This document shows positions 17,726-26,304 of a DNA stretch of 32,705 nucleotides, piece after piece. The first letter of the stretch is position 1. Every line of letters begins with the position of its first letter. Source of the stretch: a bacterium (Candidatus Blackallbacteria) CG13_big_fil_rev_8_21_14_2_50_49_14 (GTDB lineage: Bacteria; Cyanobacteriota; Sericytochromatia; UBA7694); the NCBI GenBank assembly GCA_002783405.1, contig PFGG01000032.1, positions 1-32,705 on the forward strand, written 5' to 3'. The position numbers were made by a program, and so were the translations under genes. The notes beneath the pieces are model-generated. The model was not told the origin of the DNA. It ran no database searches and was given only the letters and a program-made list of their open reading frames with translations.

Positions 17726-17746
17726 GATTCTCCACTTTTTTTATTA

Positions 17747-17755
17747 ATTATAGCA
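17747..17755 (-). promoter_or_regulatory. Extended -10 promoter of the glycosyltransferase operon (TGCTATAAT)
   Basis: On the minus strand TGC precedes a perfect TATAAT, 21 bases before the start at 17725; GGAG lies between. No -35 is found. It is the best example of the extended -10 pattern in this window. Confidence 0.65.
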
Positions 17756-17881
17756 GGGGCGGCCCGTGACCCGGAACACCTGAGGGCAGGTGAGCCCAGC
17801 TTTAACTTTTGAAGGCCATCAAGCTCTCGGGCCGCTCTTTTCTGCTGATTTATTGATCTAAGCTTTGAGCTGTGCTTTTTT

Positions 17882-17909
17882 GTTTCATTCTGAAATTTCA
17901 GAATGAAAC
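17882..17909. promoter_or_regulatory. Perfect 28-bp palindrome between divergent genes
   Basis: The half-site GTTTCATTCTGAAA (17882-17895) is repeated exactly in inverted form to 17909, with no spacer. It lies between the glycosyltransferase (minus) and the P13-like gene (plus), 60 bases before the latter. On the minus strand a run of six A follows it, on the plus strand no T-run, so a terminator is unlikely and an operator is favoured. Confidence 0.6.
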
Positions 17910-17968
17910 GTCAGGAGCGACTGGGCGATTAGAATCAAATTATTCAAGAAGAAATCAGGAAAATGATC

Positions 17969-18532
17969 ATGTTGAAATCTAATAAACAATTCAAAATACT
18001 TGCCCTCAGTCTTGGCTTTTCCCTGGCTGCTACGGCTTTGTCGCCTTCGGCTTACGCTGCAGATCCCATTCCTGGAAAAAAGGTAGTTGAAATCATGATT
18101 CGCCAGGACCTTTTCAGCAATCAGCGTGTGATTCGGGATATTTCGCTCGACCTTTCCATGGAGGAAAAAGCGCTGCTCTATATGAATTTTGAAAAGCAAC
18201 CCATGAATACGGCTCTGTTCAATATCTTGCCAACTTTTGGCTCAGCCTCCTATCAACAAGGTGACCTCTTTGGCGGGATCTCGATGACCTTGCTTGACGG
18301 TCTCGGTTGGAGCATGATTGCAGGTTCCCTTCTTGCCGGTGGCTATAGCAGTGGTTATTATCTCTGGAGTGGAATGCTCTGTTTTGGTTTGGGACGGGTG
18401 ATAGGACTGACTTCTCCCTTTATGCACGCAGGGCTTTACAATGCCACGCTCAAAGAGAGTCTGGCGTTGGATGGGCGTTATTCAACCAGGTTAAAGGCAG
18501 AATCGTTGGTCAATGTGGGTTGGTCTTTTTAA
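17969..18532 (+). CDS. P13-like putative outer-membrane protein
   Basis: 187 residues from the preferred ATG at 17969. A signal peptide ends at SPSAYA. The region LYMNFEKQPMNTALFNILP, FGSASYQQGDLFGG and the hydrophobic segments after it resemble the P13 porin family of spirochaetes, in which an N-x-L-x-x-F-G-x-x-S-x-x-Q-G-D block precedes several membrane-spanning stretches. I judge this by eye and it needs a profile search. An ATG two codons earlier (17963) is closer to the AGGA site than is usual, so the second ATG is favoured (8-base spacing). A perfect palindrome lies upstream. Confidence 0.6.
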   Translation: MLKSNKQFKILALSLGFSLAATALSPSAYAADPIPGKKVVEIMIRQDLFSNQRVIRDISLDLSMEEKALLYMNFEKQPMNTALFNILPTFGSASYQQGDLFGGISMTLLDGLGWSMIAGSLLAGGYSSGYYLWSGMLCFGLGRVIGLTSPFMHAGLYNATLKESLALDGRYSTRLKAESLVNVGWSF

Positions 18533-18610
18533 GCCAGACTTGACAGCTTCCGGTGGCCTGAACAGAATAGAGGCAGGTTGGATTGAAAATCAAAGAAAGC
18601 AGTTTTTCGC

Positions 18611-19000
18611 ATGTCCTTGGATTCCCGCCGTTTATTCTTGGCCTTGAGTCTTTCGCTGACATCTTTGGCGGGCCTTGAGGGCTGTGCCTGGGTTCAGGCC
18701 CAGGACCGCTGGGTTTGGGAAGACCTTTTTTACCATCCGCAACCCGAAGAAAATCTGACCCTGGCCCCTCCTTACCGCAATTTGGTGCTGGATAATCCAC
18801 AGGATACAGATATTCTGCAGGAATATTTCGTGCCTGTCGCGCATGCCGATGCGTTTCTGAAATTCTACCGACCTGAACAGATCGCCCAGATGTATCCTGA
18901 GTTGAAAACCCTGTTTGCCCTCAAAGCCTGTATCGACCCTGAAGAGCGCTTCAGCAATGAATGGTACCGGGCTTTAAAATCCAGTCGGGTTTGTGAGTAA
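18611..19000 (+). CDS. Small putative lipoprotein of unknown function
   Basis: 129 residues. The N-terminus has RR, a hydrophobic stretch and a lipobox ending LEGC (C25), so signal peptidase II cleavage and lipid attachment are likely, though Glu at -2 is unusual. The mature part (AWVQAQDRWVWEDLFYHPQ, KTLFALKACIDPEE) is not recognised; two later cysteines might form a disulfide. The stop TAA abuts the GTG start of the next gene, so the two are read as a pair. Confidence 0.7.
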   Translation: MSLDSRRLFLALSLSLTSLAGLEGCAWVQAQDRWVWEDLFYHPQPEENLTLAPPYRNLVLDNPQDTDILQEYFVPVAHADAFLKFYRPEQIAQMYPELKTLFALKACIDPEERFSNEWYRALKSSRVCE

Positions 19001-19690
19001 GTGTTTAAATCTTTGGCCTGGTTGACCTGGCCCCGTCTCTATCTGCTCTGGGCCTGTGTTTCGATTGCCCTGGCTTTGAGCGCCGGGGGCTTTTCGGCTG
19101 AAAATATCACCCGCTTGGGGGTCTTGGCCTTTTTACTCTTTCAAGGGCTCACCCGTTCGTATTGGCAGAAGCTCTTTTCAGGCAGGAAGCCTCAAGTCCG
19201 TTTTATTCTGCTGGGGTGTCTGCTGGCGGTGGGAGTCGAAGGCTTTCACATGATCTCCATGCCTGTTTTCGCGGCTTTAAAAATCACCGCAGAAACAACC
19301 TTTTTTCAGGGCTTGGGTTTTTACGCCCTGGATCTGCTCTTTACCTTGCCGGCCTATCTCTTGGTTTTCAGCCTGATCTGGCATTTGATCAACCGCTATG
19401 CCTATGGTTTTTGGCACTATACCTTGGTGATGGGGCTGGCCCAGGCCTTGGGCGACGGCGGGCTGTATTTTTTTATCGGAGCGCCGGCCTTGCTTCTGTT
19501 TTTGCCCTACCCCATGACCAATTACCATGCAATCAATCTTTTGCCCTATGCCTTGGTGCAAGAGGATTTGAATCCTGAGCGAAAATCCAACTGGAGGTCG
19601 AATCTGGCCATTGTTTGGGTGATTCTTGCTTATTTTGTCTGTGGGGCAGTGATCCAGGGGCTGGGGCGGGTGTTCGGCCTGGTGAGCTGA
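19001..19690 (+). CDS. Integral membrane protein of unknown function
   Basis: 229 residues with about six hydrophobic helices and no family I recognise. It includes an acidic/histidine pair in a helix (VGVEGFHMISMPVF) and GLAQALGDGGLYFF. The start is a GTG directly after the TAA of the lipoprotein gene, which points to coupled translation and a joint role in the envelope. The gene ends one base from the end of the convergent methyltransferase gene, so there is no room for a terminator between them. Confidence 0.78.
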   Translation: MFKSLAWLTWPRLYLLWACVSIALALSAGGFSAENITRLGVLAFLLFQGLTRSYWQKLFSGRKPQVRFILLGCLLAVGVEGFHMISMPVFAALKITAETTFFQGLGFYALDLLFTLPAYLLVFSLIWHLINRYAYGFWHYTLVMGLAQALGDGGLYFFIGAPALLLFLPYPMTNYHAINLLPYALVQEDLNPERKSNWRSNLAIVWVILAYFVCGAVIQGLGRVFGLVS

Positions 19691-19691
19691 T

Positions 19692-20762
19692 TTATTTCGC
19701 AGGGCGTTCCAAAAGCGTAAGGTAGCCCTGTTGTTTTTGCCGCCAAGGGCAAACCCAGGGGCCTGTGCGCAGGGGCGTTAAGCCCGCATGTTTGATGTTT
19801 TTCAGCAGTTCCTGGTACTCAATTTCTTTGCCATTGTAGAGCAGGCAGCGCCCTCCCGGCCGAAGCCGATCCCAACTGTGTTTAAGCAGACGCACGGGGT
19901 GGTGCATTTCAAGTGGAATCCGCCAGAGCAGAGCATTCTGGGGCAGAATCAGAGGCAGAAAATGACAGATAATCTCCTGCTTTTCGTGAAAATTGAGAAA
20001 GTCTGCTTCGAGAAAGCGGGCCTGTGAGGTTTTGGCATAGTAGCGGGCCAGATCCCCACGTGTCACCCCCTCAATCAGATACCAGGGGTCGAGTTCCAGG
20101 CCGGTCAGCTCGACCAAGCTGGCCTTTTCACGAAAAAAGGCACTCAGGGCGGGGGCATAGCTCCAGGCATGGGTGCCCACATCCAGCACCCTGACCGAGG
20201 TGGGGCTTTTCCAATCTTCAAGGGCGGTTTCCAGAAGGGCATAGCAATAGAGCTGGCGTTCAAAATCTTCACTGCTGACCAGCGGCAGAAAGGTCTTCAA
20301 ACGGGGATGCGCTTCCAGCCAGGGCTCCAGACGTGCCTGGGCCAGGCTGCGGGCTTCAGTTTCAAGCTGAGCAAAGAGTTGCTCCTTTTCCACAGGGCCA
20401 GGGGCTGGGTAGGGCGCGGATTTGTCCTTTAAACGGCGGCGGCGAAGCTCCCACAGGCGGGGATTGAGTTCTGCCAGAATTTTGAAGAGATCGTGCTGGT
20501 TGGAAACAAAACTAAACAGCTGGGGATAGCATTTTTCAAACAGGCTTTGCCAGTGCAGGGCGACCCCTGTTTCCCCTTGAAAGACCAGCAGATCGGGTTG
20601 AAAGCTTTCGCATTCCTGCAGGGCAGAGGCCAGGTTGCGTACGGGCCTTTGGCGGGTTGTGGTGGGGTTTTCTAAAAGCAGCCCTGGATAGCTGCGTAAA
20701 TCAGAAGGCTTGAGTTCCTCATCATCGGGGGGAGCATATACCCCCAGTACCAGCAAACGCAT
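19692..20762 (-). CDS. SAM-dependent methyltransferase-like protein
   Basis: 356 residues. The second half has the class I methyltransferase order: motif I VRVLDVGTHAWSYAPAL (190-206; GxGxG weakly kept), acidic end of beta-2 TGLELDPW (E223), ARFLEADFLNF and a late DRLRPGGRCLLYN. The first 100 residues form a separate alpha/beta region, and residues 100-160 are charged and helical. The substrate is not evident. The gene stands alone, divergent from NAD kinase and convergent with the membrane protein gene. Confidence 0.7.
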   Translation of the reverse strand: MRLLVLGVYAPPDDEELKPSDLRSYPGLLLENPTTTRQRPVRNLASALQECESFQPDLLVFQGETGVALHWQSLFEKCYPQLFSFVSNQHDLFKILAELNPRLWELRRRRLKDKSAPYPAPGPVEKEQLFAQLETEARSLAQARLEPWLEAHPRLKTFLPLVSSEDFERQLYCYALLETALEDWKSPTSVRVLDVGTHAWSYAPALSAFFREKASLVELTGLELDPWYLIEGVTRGDLARYYAKTSQARFLEADFLNFHEKQEIICHFLPLILPQNALLWRIPLEMHHPVRLLKHSWDRLRPGGRCLLYNGKEIEYQELLKNIKHAGLTPLRTGPWVCPWRQKQQGYLTLLERPAK

Positions 20763-20783
20763 GGATAAAACACCTCTTGAAGT

Positions 20784-20792
20784 ACTCTAGCA
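20784..20792 (-). promoter_or_regulatory. Possible extended -10 of the methyltransferase gene (TGCTAGAGT)
   Basis: TGC followed by TAGAGT on the minus strand, 21 bases before the start at 20762. It is a weaker match than the other extended -10 elements and lies back to back with the NAD kinase promoter. Confidence 0.25.
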
Positions 20793-20806
20793 CAGTCTTG
20801 CTCAAG

Positions 20807-20836
20807 CTGACGATTGCCCTTTGAATATGCTATGAT
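20807..20836 (+). promoter_or_regulatory. Promoter of NAD kinase
   Basis: CTGACG (20807-20812) and an extended -10, TGC TATGAT (20828-20836), 18 bases apart. Transcription would start near 20843, leaving a leader of about 95 bases. Confidence 0.5.
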
Positions 20837-20853
20837 TTGGTACGTTGATCACA

Positions 20854-20890
20854 CTCCTGGTAAGCAAGAGCCAGGGGCCGGGCCTGCCCG
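20854..20890 (+). promoter_or_regulatory. Structured leader of NAD kinase
   Basis: Two adjacent stems: CTCCTGG (20854-20860) with CCAGGGG (20871-20877, one G-T pair), and CGGG (20879-20882) with CCCG (20887-20890). They do not match any riboswitch I know. The leader after them is A-rich and carries the ribosome site. Confidence 0.3.
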
Positions 20891-20937
20891 CCGGAAACGC
20901 AGCAGAACAACAAAACAGCAGGAGAAACCGAGGCATC

Positions 20938-21804
20938 ATGGCTGCTCCCGCCATTGGGATCATTTATAATCTTTATAAAACCTATCGCTGCGATACCCAG
21001 CATATTGCCCAGGAAGTGGCTCAGTGGCTTTCTGCCCGTGGCGAAAACGTCTATATTTTTGCATCACACTATAATTCCAACGAAGAGTTTGAGAAAGATA
21101 CAAGTGATGTGCGCCTGAAAATGGCCTTGGTGCTGGGGGGCGATGGCACTGTGCTTTATGCCGCCCGTATGCTCGCCCCCCATGGCGTGCCCCTACTCTG
21201 TATCAATGCCGGTTCGCTTGGCTTTATTTCTGAAACAGCCCTCGAAGATCTTTACCCAGCGCTTGAAAAGCTTTTGGCGGGTGAATATGTGATTCAGGAA
21301 CGTTCCATGATGCAAATTGAGGTTCTGGATGAAAATTACCAGCCCCGCCTGATGTTTCATGCCCTGAACGATGCTGCGATTATGCGTCACCCGCTCTCGT
21401 ATATTATCGACCTGGCGACCTATGTCGATGGCGAATATGTCACCACCTACCGCGCAGATGGCCTGATCATTGCTTCAGCAACAGGTTCTACGGCCTATTC
21501 ACTCAGTTCGGGGGGGCCGATCATGATGCCCGATGTTTCAGCCTATATCATCAACCCGATTTGCCCCCATGCTTTGTTTAACCGTTCACTGTGTATTCCT
21601 GAGTGGAAAGAAACCATGGTCAAAGTGCTGCTGCGTGAACCCACCCAAGAAGTCTTGATTACGATTGATGGTCAGGCCAATCAGCAGCTTTACCACCGCG
21701 ATATTATCAAGATCAGCCGTTCATTTTATAAAACCCGCCTGATCAAATTCCAGAAAAATGATTTCTTCCATATTATGCGCCAGAAACTGTTTCTAGGCCG
21801 TTAA
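20938..21804 (+). CDS. nadK: NAD kinase
   Basis: 288 residues from the ATG at 20938. NAD kinase makes NADP from NAD and ATP (EC 2.7.1.23) in the cytosol. The signature motifs are all present: GGDGT (67-71, catalytic D69), NAGSLGFI (90-97), LNDAAI (143-148), DGLIIASATGSTAYSLS (174-190), ICPHALFNRSL (208-218) and the late DGQ (244-246). The frame is open upstream to a TTG at 20845, but that stretch is G+C-rich structured leader with no homology, and GAGG lies 4 bases before the ATG. It stands alone with its own promoter and terminator. It supplies NADP, the cofactor of the isocitrate dehydrogenase above. Confidence 0.96.
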   Translation: MAAPAIGIIYNLYKTYRCDTQHIAQEVAQWLSARGENVYIFASHYNSNEEFEKDTSDVRLKMALVLGGDGTVLYAARMLAPHGVPLLCINAGSLGFISETALEDLYPALEKLLAGEYVIQERSMMQIEVLDENYQPRLMFHALNDAAIMRHPLSYIIDLATYVDGEYVTTYRADGLIIASATGSTAYSLSSGGPIMMPDVSAYIINPICPHALFNRSLCIPEWKETMVKVLLREPTQEVLITIDGQANQQLYHRDIIKISRSFYKTRLIKFQKNDFFHIMRQKLFLGR

Positions 21805-21832
21805 AAGCTGTCTCTCTTGTTCCCTCCACACG

Positions 21833-21863
21833 ACACGGCCCCCGGTTTATCCGGGGGCCGTGT
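21833..21863 (+). terminator. Hairpin terminator after NAD kinase
   Basis: ACACGGCCCCCGG (21833-21845) pairs perfectly with CCGGGGGCCGTGT (21851-21863) around TTTAT. The following T-run is poor (TCGTTG), but the stem is very stable and lies 28 bases after the stop. Confidence 0.7.
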
Positions 21864-21886
21864 TCGTTGCCCGTTTGGGCTTGATT

Positions 21887-22081
21887 TTAGGCTTTGTTCT
21901 GCAAAGGGCAGGTATTCAGGCCAAAGAGCTGGTAAAGGGGGCACCAGCCTATCAGGGCGGTTCCCAGTGGAATCAGAGCCACCAAACCGAGCCAACTGCC
22001 TGTCATCATACCGAAACCGCCAATCCCTGCAGCCAATACCAACCGGATGATGCGATCCATATTTCCTTCATTTACTTTCAT
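21887..22081 (-). CDS. Small DUF2892 (YgaP-type) membrane protein
   Basis: 64 residues. The layout MKVNEGNMDRIIRLVLA, a glycine-rich hairpin of two membrane helices, and the end GWCPLYQLFGLNTCP is that of the DUF2892 family, the membrane part of YgaP. The conserved CPLY and NTC cysteines are kept. No rhodanese domain is fused or adjacent. AGAGGA 8 bases before the ATG supports the start. It lies 49 bases after the hybrid kinase and may be read from the same transcript. Confidence 0.88.
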   Translation of the reverse strand: MKVNEGNMDRIIRLVLAAGIGGFGMMTGSWLGLVALIPLGTALIGWCPLYQLFGLNTCPLQNKA

Positions 22082-22130
22082 GGTCTCAATCCTCTTTCTG
22101 TAGCTTTCTATTTATAGAATACCCCCTATT

Positions 22131-25100
22131 CTATATTTGTTCAGTAACTTTAGTTACCGAGGAGAGAGGAAGCTCTTTTTTCTCTGAATTTATACTTGAG
22201 TCGAGTTGGTTTACCCGTTCTGGATATTGAGCCAAAGAGGCGGAGGCTTCAGCCAGTTGAAAGTTCTGAATTTGCTTGAGTAGTTTTTCTGCCCAGTTTT
22301 TGAGTTCGTACAGGTCTGAGGTTTGAATGAACTTCGCTAAATCTGCGACAAAGCCCTCTAACTCATCAAGAATCAAGGAGTTTTGAACTTTTCTCCAGCG
22401 TTCTAACCAGTCTTGCTGAAGTGAATGGATCAACTTAATTTTTTCATCTGGTGTCAATAGATTGATTTCATCAGGTTTTTGCTCAAGACTTGACGCTGAG
22501 CCATTGATGAATTTCCATAATTGTTGAAAGAGTTCACCTCGCACGATCGGTTTGCGTAAAAAGCCTGAAAAACCCTCTTGCATAATCTTGTTCTGCTCTT
22601 CTCGAAGTGCAAATGCCGTGAGTGCAATTACTGGAATTTGTGCTGTTTCGGGCCTGCTTTTTAAATATCTCAAGGCCCCAATGCCATCTAAAATGGGCAT
22701 TTTAATATCCATCAAGATCAGATCGGGCAGATATTTTTGAGCCAAATCACAAGCTTCTTGACCATTTTGAGCCTGATAAACATCAAAGGGGAAGGGTTCC
22801 AGAAGCGCCGTCAGCAGTACCAGATTATGAGGCACATCGTCGACGATGAGAAGCCGTGCTGGCTGAAAAGAGTAGCTTTCTTCAGGTTCTGGGCTCTGTT
22901 GTAAATCCTGAGCTTCAGCGACAGAGACCTGGGGCAAGATCACTGTAAAGCAAGAGCCTTGATGGGGAGGCTGAGTCTCCGATTTGAGTAAGATACTGCC
23001 CTGCATCATCTGAACCAGAGAGTTTGAAATAGCAAGCCCCAATCCTGTCCCATTCTGTTGAAATGTGCTGACTTGTTCAAAGGCACTAAAAATACGCGTT
23101 TGATCTGTTTTTGAAATACCGATTCCGGTATCTTGAATCGCCAGCCTAAGCTCTCCTTGATCTTTGCCTTTGCTTTGAAAAGTCGCTGTCAATTTGACTT
23201 GACCTTGGGATGTATATTTTAGGGCATTGCCGAGCAGGTTGAGAACAATTTGGCGCAAGCGAAAACGATCCAATTTCAACCAAAGGCTGGATTCAAAATT
23301 TACTTCTTTATAAAATTGCAGGTTTTTCTGTTCAAAAGAAAGCCGCATTAAATCTTCTGCTTCCTGCAGCAACTGGGAAAGATTGACAGGTTCTTCCTGG
23401 AGTTTGATTTTCCCAGATTCAATTTTTGAAAGATCCAAAATATCGTTGATAATATGCAGAAGGCTTTCCCCTGAACTGTTAATGGCATGTAAATAGCGTT
23501 GGTATTGGGGCTCTTGGATCTGCTCTTGTAGCAGTTGGCTAAAGCCCAAAATGGCGTTCATGGGGGTGCGGATCTCATGCGACATATTGGCGAGGAAAAG
23601 GCTTTTGGCTTGGTTGGCCTTTTCTGCGGTATCACGCGCAGACTCCAGTTCTGCGGTACGTTCTTGGATGGCTTCTTCAAGATGGGCTTTGTATTCTTGT
23701 AATTCGTTCTCGGTACGTTTTTGATGGTCAACATCTATTCTCAGCCCCAACATGCGAGAAACCATTCCCTCATTGTCGATTTCAACGCCAAAGCCCATTA
23801 CCCTTTGCCAGCGGTAGCTGCCATCGGCATGGCGAAATCTGGCGGTATAACCATATTGGCTTTCTTTCCGGGATAATACTCTCTCAATTTGAGCCATTAC
23901 GCTTTCTTTATCCTCGGGATGGAGACGCTTCACCCATTCCTGGCGGTCGGCCAAGCCTTGCTTGGGTGCATAGCCCAGCATGGAATAGTAGGTGGGTGAG
24001 GCAAAAAAACGATCATTTTTGACATCCCAGTCCCAAAGCCCGATTTTGGCGGCTTCCAAGGTTAAACGAAAACGTTCTTCTGAGATTTTGAGTTTTTCTT
24101 CGACTCGTTTTTGTTCAGTAATATCTGGAAAAGCGACAAATCCAGCAATCAAGTCGCCTTCGTTATTGTAAATCGGGCCAGCATTGACAATTTCCCACCT
24201 TTCGCTCCCGTCTTTTCTGACCACTCGAATTTCAATATTCCGAGAGGTTTCTCCTTGTAAAGCTTTGGCCAGTGGGAGATCCATGGTCTGTATGAGATCA
24301 CCCTGGGCATCGTAGTCTTTCCAGGGTTGTTTCATCTCTTGAAGTTTAATGCCCTGGACAAAGCTGGGTTCATCGTAGACACGCAGTTGATCGGCACAGG
24401 CCTTGTTAAAGGTCAATTCTCCAGACGCTTTGGCAATCACCAAAGGAATCGGAGATTGCTCAATCACGCCTTTTAATAAAAGGTGAGCTTCGATCAGTTC
24501 TTTTTCAGCCTGTTTGCGCTCAGAGATATCTGTGAACATGCCAAATGCGCCATCGAATTTTCCTTCATGATCAAACAGGGGGGTTGCAGAGGCATGTGTC
24601 CAGACACACTCACCATTTTTACGCCGAAAACGGCGTTCATAGTTTTCGGCTATGCGATTCTGTCTGTTTTGCATTTTTTGCTGGTGGTCAGCCCTATCCT
24701 CTGCAAACATGAAGTCAGTGAGCGGATGCCCCAGCACTTCATTTTCTTCATAGCCCAGAATTTCCAGCATACGTGAATTGACAAACCTGATTAAAAAATG
24801 AGCATCGAGGGCCAGTATTCCCTCTCTGGCGGTATCGACCATCAGGCGGTATTTCGCTTCACTTTGTTGCAAATTTTGAAAAGAAAGCAATAAGCCGACT
24901 GTGTCTCCTAAGCGTCGGCCTATTTCTTGAAAGAGACGTACTTCTTCTTCTGTCCAGATACGTGCATGAGAGCATTGATGAACTCCAAATTGCCAAGATT
25001 CTCCCACAATGGGGGAGATCGCTTGGGCCATAAAACTGCGAATTTTAAACTGCTCTGAAATTTCCTGGGGCAAGGGGTAATCCTGGCCTGGGCCGAATTT

Positions 25101-26072
25101 GACAGGTCCCTTTGCCTTCAGTATGTGACAAAGAGTCTCTGCCACTTCGGAAGAGGTCGGAATCCGATAGTTCTCTGCTGAGGCACCAGGATACTCTGGT
25201 TTGTAGCGTTCAATTGGAACCAACCAACTTTCGGCTTCTGGATCGCAAGGGTATAAAAGATAGGCCCGATCACAATCTAAAATTTCTATGACCTTGTCCA
25301 GCACTGCACCCATCATTTGGTTTAAATCCAGGCTGCTCTGTAGGGCCTGATTGATCTGATCCATGGCGGATAAAAAATTCAAATGCGTTTGGTGACTCTG
25401 TTCTGCCCGTTTGCGCTCAGAAATATCGCGGAAAACACCTTGAATAGCCGCTTTTCCGGATAAAGTTACTTTTTGAGCCACCAGTTCGACGGGAATCTCT
25501 TTGCCATTGGCATACAAGATACGTGTCTCAATGGGGCCAAAGAGTTTGCTCATCTTTGCATGCTTGACCTGTTCTTGGAACGAAGCCTCAAGCTGCGTAT
25601 GCAATGCAGGAGGGTGGAGTTGAGCTTGCTTCATCCCCATTAATTCGAGATGAGAGCGGCCTGTTAAAAGACAGGCTTTTTGGTTGGCATCGAGCAAATG
25701 CCCCTCTTCTAAATCGGAAATAAAAATGGCATCCGGCGAATTCTCAAACAGAGCCCGGTAGCGCTCTTCACTCTCGTGAAAGTTTTGTGCTGCTGAATTC
25801 AATTCCTTCACAATGGGGAGAATGCGTTCAATTCCAATCGCCAGACAGGCTGAAATAAACAGGGCAATGGTTTCTGCCGTGAGCTGAGCTGAACTTGCTG
25901 TTTCTGTCATGGCTTGGCCCAGGCTGATACTGCGGCGAAGCGCCATCAATGTGATGGCAATGGCAAGGAAGCTCCAGGCCAGATTTTTACCCGTGAATTT
26001 GATCAATCTGAGCGTGAAATAGACCGAGATGAATTGAAGCACAAGGGAGGCAATTAAAACAAAAGCCAGCAT
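22131..26072 (-). CDS. Large hybrid sensor histidine kinase with several PAS domains, a GAF domain and a receiver
   Basis: 1313 residues. Three membrane helices (about 2-24, 32-47, 70-88) are followed by PAS 1 (about 100-225), a GAF domain (about 250-400), then three more PAS domains to about 790, several ending in the typical DISERK or DITEQK. A coiled coil leads to the HisKA box ANMSHEIRTPMNAILGFS (H832). The ATPase has DTGIGI and GTGLGLAI. A receiver follows (DDVPHNL, phosphoacceptor D1122 in LMDIKMP, FLRKP). The last 110 residues form a helical tail often seen after the receiver in such kinases; it has no Hpt histidine. Output must go to a separate Hpt protein or regulator. The leader carries a hairpin and an extended -10. 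Confidence 0.95.
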   Translation of the reverse strand: MLAFVLIASLVLQFISVYFTLRLIKFTGKNLAWSFLAIAITLMALRRSISLGQAMTETASSAQLTAETIALFISACLAIGIERILPIVKELNSAAQNFHESEERYRALFENSPDAIFISDLEEGHLLDANQKACLLTGRSHLELMGMKQAQLHPPALHTQLEASFQEQVKHAKMSKLFGPIETRILYANGKEIPVELVAQKVTLSGKAAIQGVFRDISERKRAEQSHQTHLNFLSAMDQINQALQSSLDLNQMMGAVLDKVIEILDCDRAYLLYPCDPEAESWLVPIERYKPEYPGASAENYRIPTSSEVAETLCHILKAKGPVKFGPGQDYPLPQEISEQFKIRSFMAQAISPIVGESWQFGVHQCSHARIWTEEEVRLFQEIGRRLGDTVGLLLSFQNLQQSEAKYRLMVDTAREGILALDAHFLIRFVNSRMLEILGYEENEVLGHPLTDFMFAEDRADHQQKMQNRQNRIAENYERRFRRKNGECVWTHASATPLFDHEGKFDGAFGMFTDISERKQAEKELIEAHLLLKGVIEQSPIPLVIAKASGELTFNKACADQLRVYDEPSFVQGIKLQEMKQPWKDYDAQGDLIQTMDLPLAKALQGETSRNIEIRVVRKDGSERWEIVNAGPIYNNEGDLIAGFVAFPDITEQKRVEEKLKISEERFRLTLEAAKIGLWDWDVKNDRFFASPTYYSMLGYAPKQGLADRQEWVKRLHPEDKESVMAQIERVLSRKESQYGYTARFRHADGSYRWQRVMGFGVEIDNEGMVSRMLGLRIDVDHQKRTENELQEYKAHLEEAIQERTAELESARDTAEKANQAKSLFLANMSHEIRTPMNAILGFSQLLQEQIQEPQYQRYLHAINSSGESLLHIINDILDLSKIESGKIKLQEEPVNLSQLLQEAEDLMRLSFEQKNLQFYKEVNFESSLWLKLDRFRLRQIVLNLLGNALKYTSQGQVKLTATFQSKGKDQGELRLAIQDTGIGISKTDQTRIFSAFEQVSTFQQNGTGLGLAISNSLVQMMQGSILLKSETQPPHQGSCFTVILPQVSVAEAQDLQQSPEPEESYSFQPARLLIVDDVPHNLVLLTALLEPFPFDVYQAQNGQEACDLAQKYLPDLILMDIKMPILDGIGALRYLKSRPETAQIPVIALTAFALREEQNKIMQEGFSGFLRKPIVRGELFQQLWKFINGSASSLEQKPDEINLLTPDEKIKLIHSLQQDWLERWRKVQNSLILDELEGFVADLAKFIQTSDLYELKNWAEKLLKQIQNFQLAEASASLAQYPERVNQLDSSINSEKKELPLSSVTKVTEQI

Positions 26073-26095
26073 GCCCTGATTACCCCTTGAAAACC

Positions 26096-26115
26096 GATCT
26101 GAAAACTTTCAGATC
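26096..26115. promoter_or_regulatory. Inverted repeat in the leader of the hybrid kinase
   Basis: GATCTGAAA (26096-26104) mirrors TTTCAGATC (26107-26115) with a 2-base centre, 24 bases before the kinase start. It shares TCTGAAA/TTTCAGA arms with the 28-bp palindrome at 17882-17909. Confidence 0.45.
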
Positions 26116-26227
26116 TGAACTTCTAATTGCCGTTTCAAACTGTTCTATTAACAGAGAGCCCGTCAGCGTTAAATTTTACATAAAGCCAGCCACAAGGCCC
26201 CTTTGAACAGGTCTTTTATCCGCCTAT

Positions 26228-26236
26228 ATCATAGCA
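26228..26236 (-). promoter_or_regulatory. Extended -10 promoter of the hybrid kinase (TGCTATGAT)
   Basis: TGC followed by TATGAT on the minus strand, identical to the NAD kinase element, about 156 bases before the start. A TTGACA at 26266-26271 is too far away (about 30 bases) to act as its -35. Confidence 0.45.
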
Positions 26237-26304
26237 TATAAACTTTTCTTTCTTTGCCCAGGTCTGTCAATATCAGGGCGAAGGCTTTAAAAATTTTGCC
26301 TGAA

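Noticed and set aside
20841-20937. Cobalamin or other known riboswitch before NAD kinase
   Set aside because: Some G+C-rich segments look similar, but the conserved core sequences are absent.
20845-20937. N-terminal extension of NAD kinase from TTG
   Set aside because: The 31 extra residues resemble no kinase N-terminus and coincide with the hairpin leader; ATG 20938 has a ribosome site.
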